Source: Baylisascaris procyonis (lineage: Eukaryota; Nematoda; Chromadorea; Rhabditida; Ascarididae). From it: a DNA stretch of 64,000 nt. The stretch lies in the NCBI GenBank assembly GCA_037389465.1, contig JAZARR010000059.1:2875001-2939000 (forward strand), written 5' to 3'. The translations under genes were made by a program, and so were the position numbers. The notes under the pieces were generated by a model that was not told the origin of the DNA, searched no databases, and was given only the letters and a program-made list of their open reading frames with translations. Positions 1 through 12,300 of the stretch are shown here, in pieces (within the stretch, counting starts at the first letter, position 1; each line of letters starts with the position of its first letter).

Positions 1-154
1 CATCCCGATAAGGAGGCAAGAATAGTGCTTACCTCTTTTGTTCCTTTTTTAACAAGTGTGATGACATTTCGCATTGCTAGTTGTCGACATTTTGCAAATG
101 TTCACTATTTCATCTCATTTTTACACACATTCGACTTCTGTGCTCATTTGTGTG

Positions 155-440
155 CATCTGCTTGTATATATGTGTGTTATGCATGTGTATGTGCATGTGT
201 ATGTGTGTATGTGTATGCACGTGTGTGCATATGAATATATCATGTGTTGGCGTGTGTCTGTGCGTTTGCCTACTTGCGTATGTGTGCCTGCTGCGTGTCT
301 GCGCGCTTCTGCGTACGCACGTTTCCGTACATGCGCGTATATTTGCGTCATGTATTTGCATATGTATGTGCGCGTTCGTCTGTGTGCGCGTAGCTTATAG
401 GCGCGTATGTGTGCATGTGCAGTGATCGTGTGTATATGTA
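155..440. repeat. TG/CG-rich alternating purine-pyrimidine tract
   Basis: About 285 bases dominated by TG, CA, CG and TA steps, such as TGTGTGTATGTGTATGCACG near 200-220 and TGTGTGCGCG near 380. It is an imperfect (TG)n-derived low-complexity region. It produces several overlapping open frames rich in Cys, Val and Tyr or in His and Thr, which are repeat artefacts and not genes. Confidence 0.85.
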
Positions 441-2339
441 TAGTTGTGTACGGTAGCTAATATTAATTCGTCCCTTCGTAGTAAACATAATGCTACTTTT
501 CAGCTTCCTCAAGGCAACCGTATTTTTACAATGTGCATGCAGGAGAGATGCATCTAATCTTTTGGCAGACCACAACCAGAGAGCAAAATGAAGGAAACTA
601 TCCAGAAAAGTTGAAAAATAAGCACATTAAAACCATTTTTGGCTAGAATGGTCCTCGAAATTGGAATGCGCTTATTTAGAATCTTATTTGAACAGTTTTG
701 TTGAAAAATAAGCTCTTCCACTAATGGAAGACTCGACAGAGACGGTAAAGTGGTAAAGTGAAACCCTTAAAACTTGTTATTTTAGCGTGCCATCGTGATT
801 TGCCAGAGAAATATTGCTCTCTGGCCACATTATGATGACGACAGATCGAGGTGGTTGATGTGAAGTGCTAGCTTCAGCTAGGTGATCCATTGCATTTGTA
901 TAGAACTGCCAACTTGGATCGCAGAAGGTGAATGAGGCTGCATTATAGACGACGCAAGTCAACTACTAGATGCCACTCGGTGAATATACGGAAATGTGAG
1001 TAGCCAGCTGGCTAGCTAGCTAGTGTTGGATGGCAGCCGATATGCCGTTGTGCTTACATCCTTCACTCGGCCACTAGATATCAATGACTACGGCATACCA
1101 GCGGCAGCCGATCTCACTTGTCGACAGTTTACACCTGTGGTCTGCTCGCACAAGCCACGTTGTACTTGTATGCAGACTCCTTTCTTCAAAGTTTGTATTC
1201 GCAGATCTCCCCTCATTATTGGGCTAGTTTATGGAGATCTCCTTTTAAATACGTCTAAAAAAGCTAACTGTGACCTTCATGAAGGCAAATAACACACGGT
1301 GTGTGAAGTGCATTCATTGTGACTGTCGAAAAATGCTTCAGGCACTATAGGCCTTACTGTCTTCATTAATGATCACAAAGAGTTTTCGTCATCCCCTCAT
1401 CGGCTGAGAAATCGTTCCTTCCGTACTAATACTTTCCCTCATCTGAAGTTGCTTTCACCTTCGACTTGCTCATTAAAAATATCATTTTATGATTCTTGGT
1501 TCGCATAAAAATTGAAAGCGGCACTAGATGAGTTTTTTGAGTTCAGTTTTCATCTGCTAGTAATTATGTTATTTCAAGAAATACTCTGTATATTGCGTGA
1601 TGATCTTTCGGAAGTTTTGAAATTGATTTGCATTCATCAGATGTTTAATACAAATAACAGCTTTAGAAGCGCTGCTAATTTCATTCGTCTTCATACTTTA
1701 AGGTAAAATGATTCCTCCCTTATAGCGATCATCACAAAATCGCCCTTCCGGCCTAAACAGAAGTTCGTGTGTTCTTTGATGCGATCTGCTGCACCTAAAC
1801 AGAGAAATAGAAAAAATTTTGGAAGAATGTGGCACATGAACTAAAAAATTGTATAGGGTATTTCAGTTTTCATGAGGCATTTCCACACGTTGCTGTAGTA
1901 CATTAGTTGCGTTGAAGATGGTTGACAGCATTTCCCTGTTGCTTTGAAACCTATCTTCCCCTACCACCTAATGTACTACCTGATTGCACTGAATTGCTTG
2001 GGACAATTCACTTTTTTCTATTCAATATGCTTAGTACGGTCTTCTCATCTTTCCCAACACCGTTGTGAAAACTTTATAGGGTAATTGGTGTGTATGGAAA
2101 GGGCGCTCATTTCACCTTGCTTGTGTTTCCGTTGAATGCGCACTTTAGCTAACAGGATTGACTGCTAGTGCTATTCATAGTGCTATGTCGAATATGCTCC
2201 TTGAGAAGGATGAAAGCTGCCATTAGCTCCTTACGCAACAATTTTATGACGCATATTTGTTACACATCTCTCATACCTTTCTCAGCCTATAATGACAGAT
2301 GGAATGAAAAGTGTTGGAGGGATAGAAGTGAGAGGATTT

Positions 2340-2700
2340 AAGGAAGTGGTCTATAGGCGATCTGTGGACAAGCATTCAAAGGTGAGTTGCGGGCAAAGGC
2401 GGGATGCGCACTCGGTGAGAACATTGCTTTAAATGGTTTTCTGCAAAGTGCTGCTGCCACTACCCGAGGGCAGTTGGTGGGGCGGAGGAACGAGGGGACG
2501 AACCATCGTTGCGTTGCGTTCATCTAAGGGCATCGAGTGACAGAGAAACAGAGTTGCTAGCTTAGGAACAGATGTTATGTAATGCTGAGGCAGCGAAGCT
2601 TAAGCGCTTCACGTCACGTTCCTCATCGATCGCTCTGCGTCTCTTGCTATCCTGGTTGGCAGCGCCGGCCGCACGCAAGCAGCCGCTATTGTTCTTAGTC
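2340..2700. promoter_or_regulatory. GC/CpG-richer block upstream of the innexin, possible promoter region
   Basis: Compared with its AT-rich surroundings this block is visibly richer in G, C and CpG, including GCAGCGCCGGCCGCACGC near 2660. It lies about 0.6-0.9 kb before the innexin start codon. Position and composition would suit a promoter or 5' exon region, but no specific element is identifiable and it could be unrelated to the gene. Confidence 0.2.
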
Positions 2701-3258
2701 GGCCCATCTATTTCCTATATACTCTGCCGGCTGCTCCCTTAGGCAACACCTCTTTATTCTTCCTTCTTCCCTCAGGATCCCTTCCACTTTACCTTCTTTC
2801 CTACTTCTAATCGCTGTTCACTGCAGCACTCGTACTTCCAAATTTATTCGGCCTGAGGCCGTCTGCTCCCCACTTCCACTGCCTTTTTATTTTTCCTGGC
2901 TGCTAATAAGCTCTGCCATTTTGCTTCCATAATCTACTCTCTCTGATGGTAGGTGATCTGTGCATCCCAATTTGCTTTCAAAGCTTGCTGCCGGAAGCCG
3001 TTGTTGGCAAGTTTTTCTCATATATCCGGGTGCAGAAAACGTTTGTGCTAATTGAGGTAGTGACGTAGTTTTCATTAGTACTACCGAGAAAGTTTCACAG
3101 AGTGGAGGTATTGATCACGCTATCGTGCTAGGTGCTTACACTTGTGTGGCCAATTGGCGCATCTGGTTGCAGGGTTCGGTGTGGGGAACAACCTTCTGCT
3201 GATGATGGTATGAGCTTGCGGGGAAGCCCTGCTCAACGTTGACGTATTGTTCACAAAG

Positions 3259-3278
3259 GGCGCGCTTAGTGGCGCGCC
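3259..3278 (+). promoter_or_regulatory. GC-only hairpin abutting the innexin start codon
   Basis: GGCGCGC (3259-3265) pairs with GCGCGCC (3272-3278) across a 6-nt loop, and the ATG follows at once at 3279. The loop contains a TTAG (3266-3269) that could be a cis- or trans-splice acceptor. Splicing there would drop the left arm from the mature mRNA. If the hairpin stays in the mRNA it would sit directly before the start codon. Confidence 0.45.
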
Positions 3279-3384
3279 ATGCTTTTATATTACTTCGCGA
3301 GCGCGGTCAAATCAATCCAATTCCATGTTGACGACGATATTATTGACAAACTCAACTACTACTATACAACGTCCATCATTACTG
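3279..3384 (+). CDS. unc-9: unc-9 exon 1: N-terminus and start of TM1
   Basis: 106 nt, residues 1-35 plus one base. It contains [18 protein letters not shown], the conserved innexin N-terminal motif running into the first membrane helix. The donor is G|GTTGGC, a weak site but GT. The final G joins TG of the next exon to give Val36. Confidence 0.9.
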
Positions 3385-6300
3385 GTTGGCATATCTTACG
3401 CTTTTTATGCGCCTTTGCAATGTTTTTTCTGTGATAAGTTACCATGGAAGCACCATGTTGCGCGTTTCATATATCCTGCGGTAATTTTTCTTATCAGTTC
3501 CGCCCTCTCTTGAGCAGCCTACGCCTCCCCCTTCCTCTCCCTACCTATCTCAGTGAGCATCTACAAACTCTTCAGTAATCACCTTTAATAATAAAGTTGC
3601 TGGGGAAATTTTAATATTATGGTTTGCTGTTATCATCGAAAATATTGTCTTATGTCGCGAAGTTTTAGGAGAAGGTGCTCGCACAACATTTCCTTTTTAT
3701 TACGAATCTAAAACCTCGTGAAACTTTCAACCTTTTTCAGATCCGAAAACATTCTTGGAAGAAATTCCATCAGTTCCGGTTCTTTTTCGTTGCTCAAAAT
3801 GTTCCAGAAATTTTGCTAACGCTTAGAACCTTTTGCTTTTTCAGTGCACCCAGATTTTCTAAATTAACACATGTTACCTGCACCATACAAATCAGAGGTA
3901 TCTAAGAGCATTAACGAGGTCCAAACGTCTTTAAAGAAGGAGCAAAAAGTGATTGCTAGAGGGATTCGCAAAAGAATATTACTGCTGCTGTAACTGAAAT
4001 CGGCACGCTTTCATAACGTTTATCTTTTGTTGTGATAGCAGCACATAACGTATTTTGTGTTTTTACTCACGAATCTGAGTTGATTGTTGATACAGCACAC
4101 TCACACTTCAAATGATCACATTGAAATATTTAAGGCTTACTTAGCCGTTATGCTAAAATATTAATTTTATTCCTCTGACGACTAGGAAGTATATTACACA
4201 TCTTGTGCGAACTCTAACAATTTTTAAAATGACATGAAAATATAACTTTTATATTGCACCGAGGTGTTTTCAACGAAAAGGTTGTCGTATCGGCGAGCTG
4301 CTAACGGTGATACACCTAGTATCATATTGAAGCGTTTTAGAGTGGTGATATTGATGGATGCTTAAAAGGAATGAACGGAACGCTAAGTTAGCGAAATAAA
4401 TAAGCATACATCAGAACTGTGGCAATATTAGATTAAACTTTGTTGAACGAACAGTTGACAGCAGCGGGTATCGCAACATTGCACAGACAGACGGCTGCCA
4501 CCACTCTCGTTGCCGCCTGCATCGCGCATCCTCACCACACAACAGTCCCTCTCTCTCTGTGGTACGCGAGCCGCTGAGCCTTCGATCGTTCATTGGACGC
4601 AAAATGCAACTCGTACCGTAATCCAGCTGGCTACAGTGCGGCACGTGCTTCCTTCCACTTGTTCGGTGCTAATTTTAGCACCCTCATCGGCGCTCTTTTT
4701 TTATTGACGATCGTTCGGTCTGCGTCAGCCACCCTTACTCGGCCCCACAAATCGTCGAAAGCCGATTCGCAATGCGCTAATGCTCATTCTGCGAAGTCAC
4801 AGCAATAAAGATCCATCTAGAACTAATGCTTATATATATCATTGCTCACTTGTTTGCTTCTCGGAACAAGGGAAAATGACCGCCGATTAAGTGCATATGT
4901 TCATTGCTAAGGTTTGTTTGAAGCAATCTAGTATCGAAATGCTGCAAAAGTGACCAGCTTTCACAGTGTTGAATCGCGCCTCTTAGTTCAAAAAATCCTT
5001 CAGCATCTTCCCACACTGGTGTTGGATTGTTGTCAAAAAAATGGCCGTTAAGATGCATTTTCGAACTTAGACATCGTATGCTGTAGAATCGGAAGCTTTG
5101 CTGATGCAGCAGCTCTTCTTTTCTAGTCGAAATGAGGAATAACGAAATATGGCACGCAGTAGGATGCATCTCGTCTTGTCTTTAACTAGCTGATAACGGT
5201 TAAATTGTTTTTTACATGTGTCCAGGACGGCGACAGATTCTATAGGAATGCAGTGTTGATTCGGTTATTTTCAGTTCGAAAAGAGTCCCCTTCGAATTAA
5301 CATGACAGCTTTTTTTTGGTGGGTTCAAACCTGTAACTGCAAGCAGAAAATAGGAAGCGTGTCTGCGATTGGTCTGGGCCATTCATAGTATTTTTCACAA
5401 CAGTTTTGTTGCGAAAATTGCTCTGTGCTGCTCGCCGAACTTTTCTTCGTTGTAAAGAGCGGAAATCTGCAATTAAACATCCTAGTGCGTGTTTTCTGAC
5501 TTTCGGATAATTTTTTCGAAGAGGAAAGCATCTGCTGAAATTCCTTATGATTATGGAATGCTAGTTTTGTGACAGTAAGGTAGTGGAAATTTCAACATGC
5601 AAAAAATATGACGGTGATGATAGGTAAGCGGGGCATGAAACGTATGACTTTTCCTTAGATTGGGAGAGCGGCGGCATGCTATCGTTCAGCATTCTAACTC
5701 TTCAGTATAACAAAAGTCGGTTAATTAATATGAAAAGGAATGAATAAACGGCTTTGATTAAAAAAAAAAGTAAAGTTGCACATTTGAAAACTTAAGTCGA
5801 AACTTTCGCCTGAGACCTCACATGAGATATCTTATGGAGCTGAAAAGTTGATTTTCCTTGGATTGCTATCTTATACCCTTGAGAATGAGCGAATAATTCT
5901 TTCTTTCGATTTCACTTCGAATTATGTCGACTTCAGTTTCGAATTATTTCGGTTTTAAGAAATTTCGACTTCGTTCTTTGCATACTTCCTGTAAAGGTGA
6001 CTTCTGCGAGAAAAAGCGATGATATATTTAAATGTTCGCAGCATGCATTTGTTCGGCATTATGTGCTAATAATGATTACTAGCGAATAAACATTATAAAA
6101 GTATATTTAATATTAACGAAATCGTTGTTAAAGCGAGCTTTGATTAATGCGAATCTATGTTAGCTGCATCGTTTCTAAAACTGAACAGTATGAAATGCGG
6201 CGCTGAAACTATGGAAGTGCCTTGTGTCTGAAATAGCTGGTAGAATCCTCTCTGAAAACTTCAAAAACGCTGCGGCTTTTGAATTCCTTGGAAATTCGGG

Positions 6301-9300
6301 AGAAGAGCTTCCATTTTAGTTTTTGACATGCATTCTAAGATAAACGATGGCGTATTTCAGTGTTCGCGATACTCGTCTCCGCCAAGCAGTACGTCGGTAA
6401 GTTTTTATTGAATTTTTTGATTTTTTTTTACATTATTTATTGTTCTTTCCATTTCAGTTTTTAAGAGATATTTGCATCTGTGTGCATGACACTCATTCTT
6501 CTACGAGGAAAAATGGAAGGCAAAAGAATGCATTGATGGATTGTTATTGTTTTAAGCTCTTCCATTGAGCATGACCCAATTAGATGTTATATTTCTGGTG
6601 ATTTCTACTCAAAATAATTTGCATATGTATAAATTTCTCAAATAGGTACTCTGTTGATATCAACGATAGCAAATATACGTTGCAGTTGCAGTGGTGACTA
6701 ATGAATTAAGTTTGATTCAGATGAGTAGAGCATTTAGTCGGCTATAACTGCGAAATAGAGTAGGTCATAAAGCAGATACATGCGCCCTTCAGCTTATTGC
6801 AGTGTGCATGCACTATATGATGTTAAAGCTTTCAGAACGGATGGAGGGGGAACTTTTGAGACTTCTTTAGCTTTTTCCTTCTCTCCTTCCTCTTGCATGC
6901 TCCCCCTTCCCGTTCTCCCGCATCCTCTTCGCTTTCCTGCTTTCTGATCTTCCTCGATTTCTCGCTTCTAAGAAGTAACGACAGCGTACTGTCTGCGGGG
7001 ACTCTTCGCAACGGTGTGTTAAGAGTTTCTCAATTTGTATGAAAGGTATTGCACTTACATCTCTCCGTCCTCCTTGAAAGCTTGAATTTGCTGCAGTCTT
7101 CACTGTCCTTCTTTTATCTTAAAAAAAATTTCACAGAGCATTATAGCAACGTAGTGCAGAGTTAGTGAACAAGAGTGGAAGAATGAAAATGTGGGTGTTG
7201 GAAGAGCAACTGCGGTAGTACGGGGAACATGAGGGAGTGCGTCACTTCAAGATTGCCAGACGGTTGAGTGTGGTGGTTTGCAAACGAACGATGACGAATA
7301 AACGAAGCACTTTCAAGCGATGTGATGCATAAAGTGAGCGTGCGATATGCATAGCAAGCGGTTTGCGTACAGATGACTGATGCCAAAATTCATGATTCGT
7401 TGCGAGCGATGCTCACACAACATTAGAGTTGATGCATCCATAAACGATAACCATCACCACAATTCACTGTGAATTGATGCGACTAGTCATTTTTTGACGC
7501 TTTTTTCGTTCGCATTAAATTTACGAGTTTAGTTGTTTATTGCTTATATGATTTAAACACTACAGTGGTTTGCCCTTCTTTTTAATATGGCGGTGTGTTG
7601 TATTAATGCTGGAAACAATGTGAGCAACACCTTTGGATGTAGTCGCTGTTAAATTTTCATTTAAAAGTTAATGCAACTTCAAAACTAAAGAAGCACTATG
7701 ACTTATTCGAAAGACATTTCTTACCTGTTAGCAATCTGAATATTTTCTGCTTCTGTCAGTCCAAGCTTTCACACATAATCGCTTGCATGTTTCCTTCTCT
7801 CTTGTCCTCCCCCATCATACAGAATTGATGCCGAAAAATGCGGGAAATTCGTTCGTCCCCAGTGGCCAGCAGTCGTTGACTGATGAGAGGAGCTTCATAC
7901 TTTTTCTTGACATGGACAATCAACTGTCTTAATTACAAGAAATTCCCGAGGTGCCGATAACAAAAGCAACAGTCAAAATGACAAACTAATCGCAATGTTG
8001 AAAAAGCGATTGCATAAGGAAGCGCTTCCAAATTAGGTGGACAAATGCTGCAATAATTTGATACATTGGTAGAAAGCATTACTCATTTCACAAGTTCTAT
8101 ACTCATTTGGAATCGATTAAAATCGAATGAATCATTTCAAGGATTTCCGATACAATGCTGGGTGCCGGCAACATTCACGGAACCGATGGAACAATACACG
8201 GAGAACTATTGCTGGGTGCAAAACACTTACTTCCTGCCATTGCACGACTATATTCCTCATAATTACGCCGAACGTGAGAATAGACAGATTGGATACTATC
8301 AATGGGTGCCTTTCGTGCTCGCACTTGAAGCGTTGCTCTTCTATGTGCCGACTATCGTTTGGAGGCTGCTTAGTTGGCAATCAGGTTCGCTTACTTTTCA
8401 TTATAAGCGGTGCATTTTTTGATGATGCTCTTTCTCTTTAGATATAAGCCACATGGTAACATTTGTGTGTGACCTGGATTTTGATCAGTTGTGGCCGTGG
8501 CTAACATCATGGACGAAGATAATCCATAACTTTGGGCAGGCTGGGGGAAGGGGGCTGGGAACTGTGAAAGGGCAAGTGTAGTTATCCTGTCAAGAACAGA
8601 AAAGTGATCTCTTGCATATGACGGCTGTCATCAAAATGTACTCACTCTTCACTTCATAGTATGCTGAGGTTTCTGATCTGATCACAAGGTCTTTATTGAT
8701 AAACGGACTCGAAATAAGCAAATTCTTGTTTTCATTGCAATGTTTCCTATATTGCGAAAGCTTCAACAAAATGCAAGGTGGTTTGCGAAATTTTTTTTCC
8801 CTTCCAGCTTCCCAATTTCAGTTATGAAAGGAACCTCCACATATGTGTGGTGATTCAAAGGAATAAGGTAGACAGAGCAGTAGGTCTGTTCTACTAGTGG
8901 TTCGCCTACCCACCTCACCGTCTAGTCGCATCAATTAATAATCCATTACAGCTGAGGATCTCATAGTGCTTTAGGTGTCCAAAACTCCTAAAAATTCAAA
9001 AGACCCTTTGGGATGCATTATATCGACTCACCGAAATTCCGGCCCTGGGGTCTCGGAGTTCCGAAGTTTTTTTTTAGAATTGCAGCTCTACGAATTCGTA
9101 CCAACTATCGGGACAGTGAAGGTGGTACTGTAATAACCCGTTGTGGATGTGGAACTGAATACGATTTGCCAAAAGCAAATAATGCCAACTGACTTCTGCT
9201 TCATCACCACTAACATGGCAAGAAAACATGCGAAAAAGGGGAGGATTCTGTTGACGAAAAATCTGCTCATCGAAAGAAATGTTTGAGCACTTTATGGTAT

Positions 9301-12300
9301 CTAATCAGATAAAAAATGGATGGGTAAAAATTCACGCTTTATTTGAAAAACAATTATAAGAAAGTGATTATTTATTTTTCAGCTGCAAATGGGCAGTTTG
9401 ATTGACCATAGCGATATGTACAGTTCAGAAAGGATAGAGAATTGCAAAGTAAAACGACACTAATGGAGCAAAAAGAAGAACTGAAATAAAATGAAGTTTC
9501 TTAATGAAGTGAGTGCTCTGGTTCCGGTTTTTTCTCAGCACCAGCATTTCAAATATCTTCCGGTTTCGATTACAGTTTTTGGAAACCCTCTTCCGATGTG
9601 AGCTGAACGTACACTCCACCAACGCTCATCGCTGTTGCTCTTTTATTTCACCCCATTGTACATTTCCCACAGACGCATACATATGCGGAGATTTACACAT
9701 GTGCTGATAAGGCATATGCATAACGCCATTTTGCAATGCTTTGCAAAGTGCATCTAGCAAATATTGGCGCATATTTCATCATCGATGGCGAATGAGCCAA
9801 ACATAGATAAGGAAAGCTATTTATAGCCATACGCGACAGCGATATAATTTTGAAAATCGGTGACGTCGCTCGTCGTGTCAGGTCATGATCAGGGACCTCC
9901 GAGGACGGTAGTTAAACAGTGTTGCGCTAACAGACTACCAACTCACCCACTTACGGGAAGGAATATCGCATAGGTTTTTAAGAGAAGGGCAAAGGAAGAG
10001 CTTGGCAGGATGAAGAAGCAAATGGTCTCCTTTCATCATGGGGAAGTTGGTGGGAGGGAGAAAGAGCAAATAGCTCCATCGCTAAACCTGATCACGTATC
10101 TAAATACCGGAGCCCATGGATTGCTTCGTGGCCGCACTGAACGGAAAGAGTCGCTGATTGTGATTTGTGGCCTTTTAAATGAACAGATGTGATCATGAGC
10201 TGCGTCGAAATTTGGCAGATTCCAAAACGTTGAACTTGACCGATTTATATAACATACAGGCCTTATAATCTAATATAAGTTAAAGCAATGCTCCGATAAC
10301 GCCCTCTTTTTGGTAATGTGTAACTCACTTTCTTAGAAGACTAGTTCATGGTCTATGTTCATAATCTTGAAGGCGGAAACATTCATTTGTCAACGAACTT
10401 TTCTCACTTAATTTCGCGACGTTCGCATGTTCTAATGCACTTCGCGACTGCAGTCTCTTAAACGCAAAAATTAGACACAGAAAGCGGATGGAAAATAGTA
10501 TAAATGCGATACGTTGATGGTGATGCACAATTGAGTTGAAGTGATGACATTTTCAAGCTTCTCAACCTTGGTCGGTCAAACGAGAATGTGCCGTTTTGAA
10601 AACTGAAGATTTTTCAAAGCTACAGTGGAGTCAGTGACATCATATTTTGTGCAGATAGGGAATTCTTCTAAACTTTTTTAATATGAAAGGAAATCTCTTG
10701 CACCCATTCTCTCGCCCTTCTCCTCCCTCCTTTTGTTTATATGCCTAGTCGTAGTTGGATCCTGCATGGGAGCGTTGAAGTGACTATTTACACTCCCTTT
10801 CGAATAACCATTATGTCGTTTTTACATCTTTTTCATGCTCATGCTTTCTTCAAATCATCCTTCGAACTATGTACTAATGGCAACGGAAACTACAGCGATT
10901 TTGTAGAGTACACGTACCTAATGAGCTCTCTTTATCCGGACTGTCAATGCGGCATGCGATCCGGTCAAGAGGTTGCTGTGCTGTAGGATCCGTGGACGTG
11001 ACTTACGGAATATCCCATTGCCTTCCGGCAACACACTCAAAACAATGAACGTACCGTCATGTGTTGCAAAAATAGCTGGAAGTAATGATGTATAACGTAG
11101 CTTGAACGAGCGTTCAATAAAATCGAGCATTATAGCCATTTGTTGACGAGAGGGAAGAAATGCGATCGGATTTCTTGTAGATAACCGTAGCTACGTAATC
11201 TTCCACTCCTTACAATTTTCACTTATTAGGCATTCGCATCATTTCCTAATGGTTCCATTATGCACCTCTTTCTTGACACAAATTTTCTTCCCTAACTTAT
11301 CCAAAAATTAAGCACAGGTAGAAATATAGCACACTTGTAAGCTGTGGCACCTTTATCACTGATGTTCTTGTCACTTTTGGAGGATATTCTGGAAGAGAAC
11401 TAATCTAGCTAGAGTTTCTTCATGAGAGGATCAACAGTTACTGAACTGAATTGAAATTCTTATTTTTCTCTGAAGAACTTTTACGAACTTTCCTCTGTTG
11501 ATCCTCAAGTTGAGAGCAGAGACAGGTATGTTAATGTAACCTCTTAGGTGACTTTATTCCTAATTACGATAAAGAGTGCCCGAATGAGTTTATCCTAGCA
11601 ATGCCTAATTCTTATCATGCAACTTGTTTCGATATTGTGCGCTCGTAAAATCCCAATATTTAAAATTTCATCCTTAGTGAAATTTCTGAAGATTATTCAT
11701 TGTGATAGTTGATTAAAGTGGTTAGGATAGCCAGTTTGATTGGCCTTACGTCATATTCAACTGTTATCACTTCTTAAATAATACTATAATCTTTTGTCTG
11801 TTTATCTAACTCAAAATTCGAAGCAGTTGTGTTCTTGAAAATTTATTGAAATGGAATCTTTTTTCCTAACATTTTATTGATTATAAGTTTGAAGGTTTTT
11901 TCAGAAACTGTTCTTATGGGAAAAATTTTCGGTTTTTATCTCCCTCGAAATTCGATCAGCTTTTATTTATATCCTCTTTAAATGTTTACGTAACAAGCGT
12001 TCACAATGCGCGTTACTAACTAATTATTTCGCAACTTAAAAAAATTGGCTTTAAATGTATTTGGAAACCTTTTTTTAAACCAATTTCTTGATGTCATATT
12101 GTATATTGCCATTCTATTTTCACAGTCTTATTATTGTAAACTTTTGCATCCATTTACAGCTTTTTGAAATCACTAATCGAATCATAGGCGTAATGATTAT
12201 AAATGAGCATAGAACTCTATATTGAGGGCAACTACATGCTTCGTCCCAGGTTTATTGTTCTTATGCTTCATGGCCTCTAATCAGAGGAACATCGCTTATT

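Larger units (their letters stand above)
1..3258. other. Upstream flank of the innexin gene, no coding exon recognised
   Basis: I see no convincing exon here on either strand. The visible features are a TG-rich alternating tract (about 155-440), a GCTA-type short repeat near 1010-1023, a CpG-richer block at about 2340-2700, and pyrimidine-rich stretches at about 2735-2830. Open frames in this stretch are short, have odd composition and lack splice-compatible partners. The promoter and any 5' noncoding exon of the innexin should lie here or within the last few hundred bases, but no TATA box or other decisive signal can be named. Confidence 0.5.

Noticed and set aside
25..425. Overlapping Cys/Val/Tyr-rich frames at the window start
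   Set aside because: Products of the TG-rich low-complexity tract, open in several frames at once.
3053..3060. TGAGGTAG, a let-7-type seed
   Set aside because: Eight-base match only. The surrounding sequence does not fold into a precursor and the rest of let-7 is absent.
3247..3513. 88-codon + strand frame overlapping the innexin start
   Set aside because: It is in a different frame from the innexin exon 1, which carries the conserved N-terminal motif and a usable donor.
5322..5331. GGTTCAAACC, a tRNA B-box-like sequence
   Set aside because: The flanking bases cannot form a T-arm stem, and no A box or acceptor stem is found upstream.
5809..5820. CCTGAGACCTCA, 12 bases identical to the core of lin-4 miRNA
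   Set aside because: The seed start differs and downstream sequence cannot form a lin-4-like precursor hairpin; no star strand is visible.
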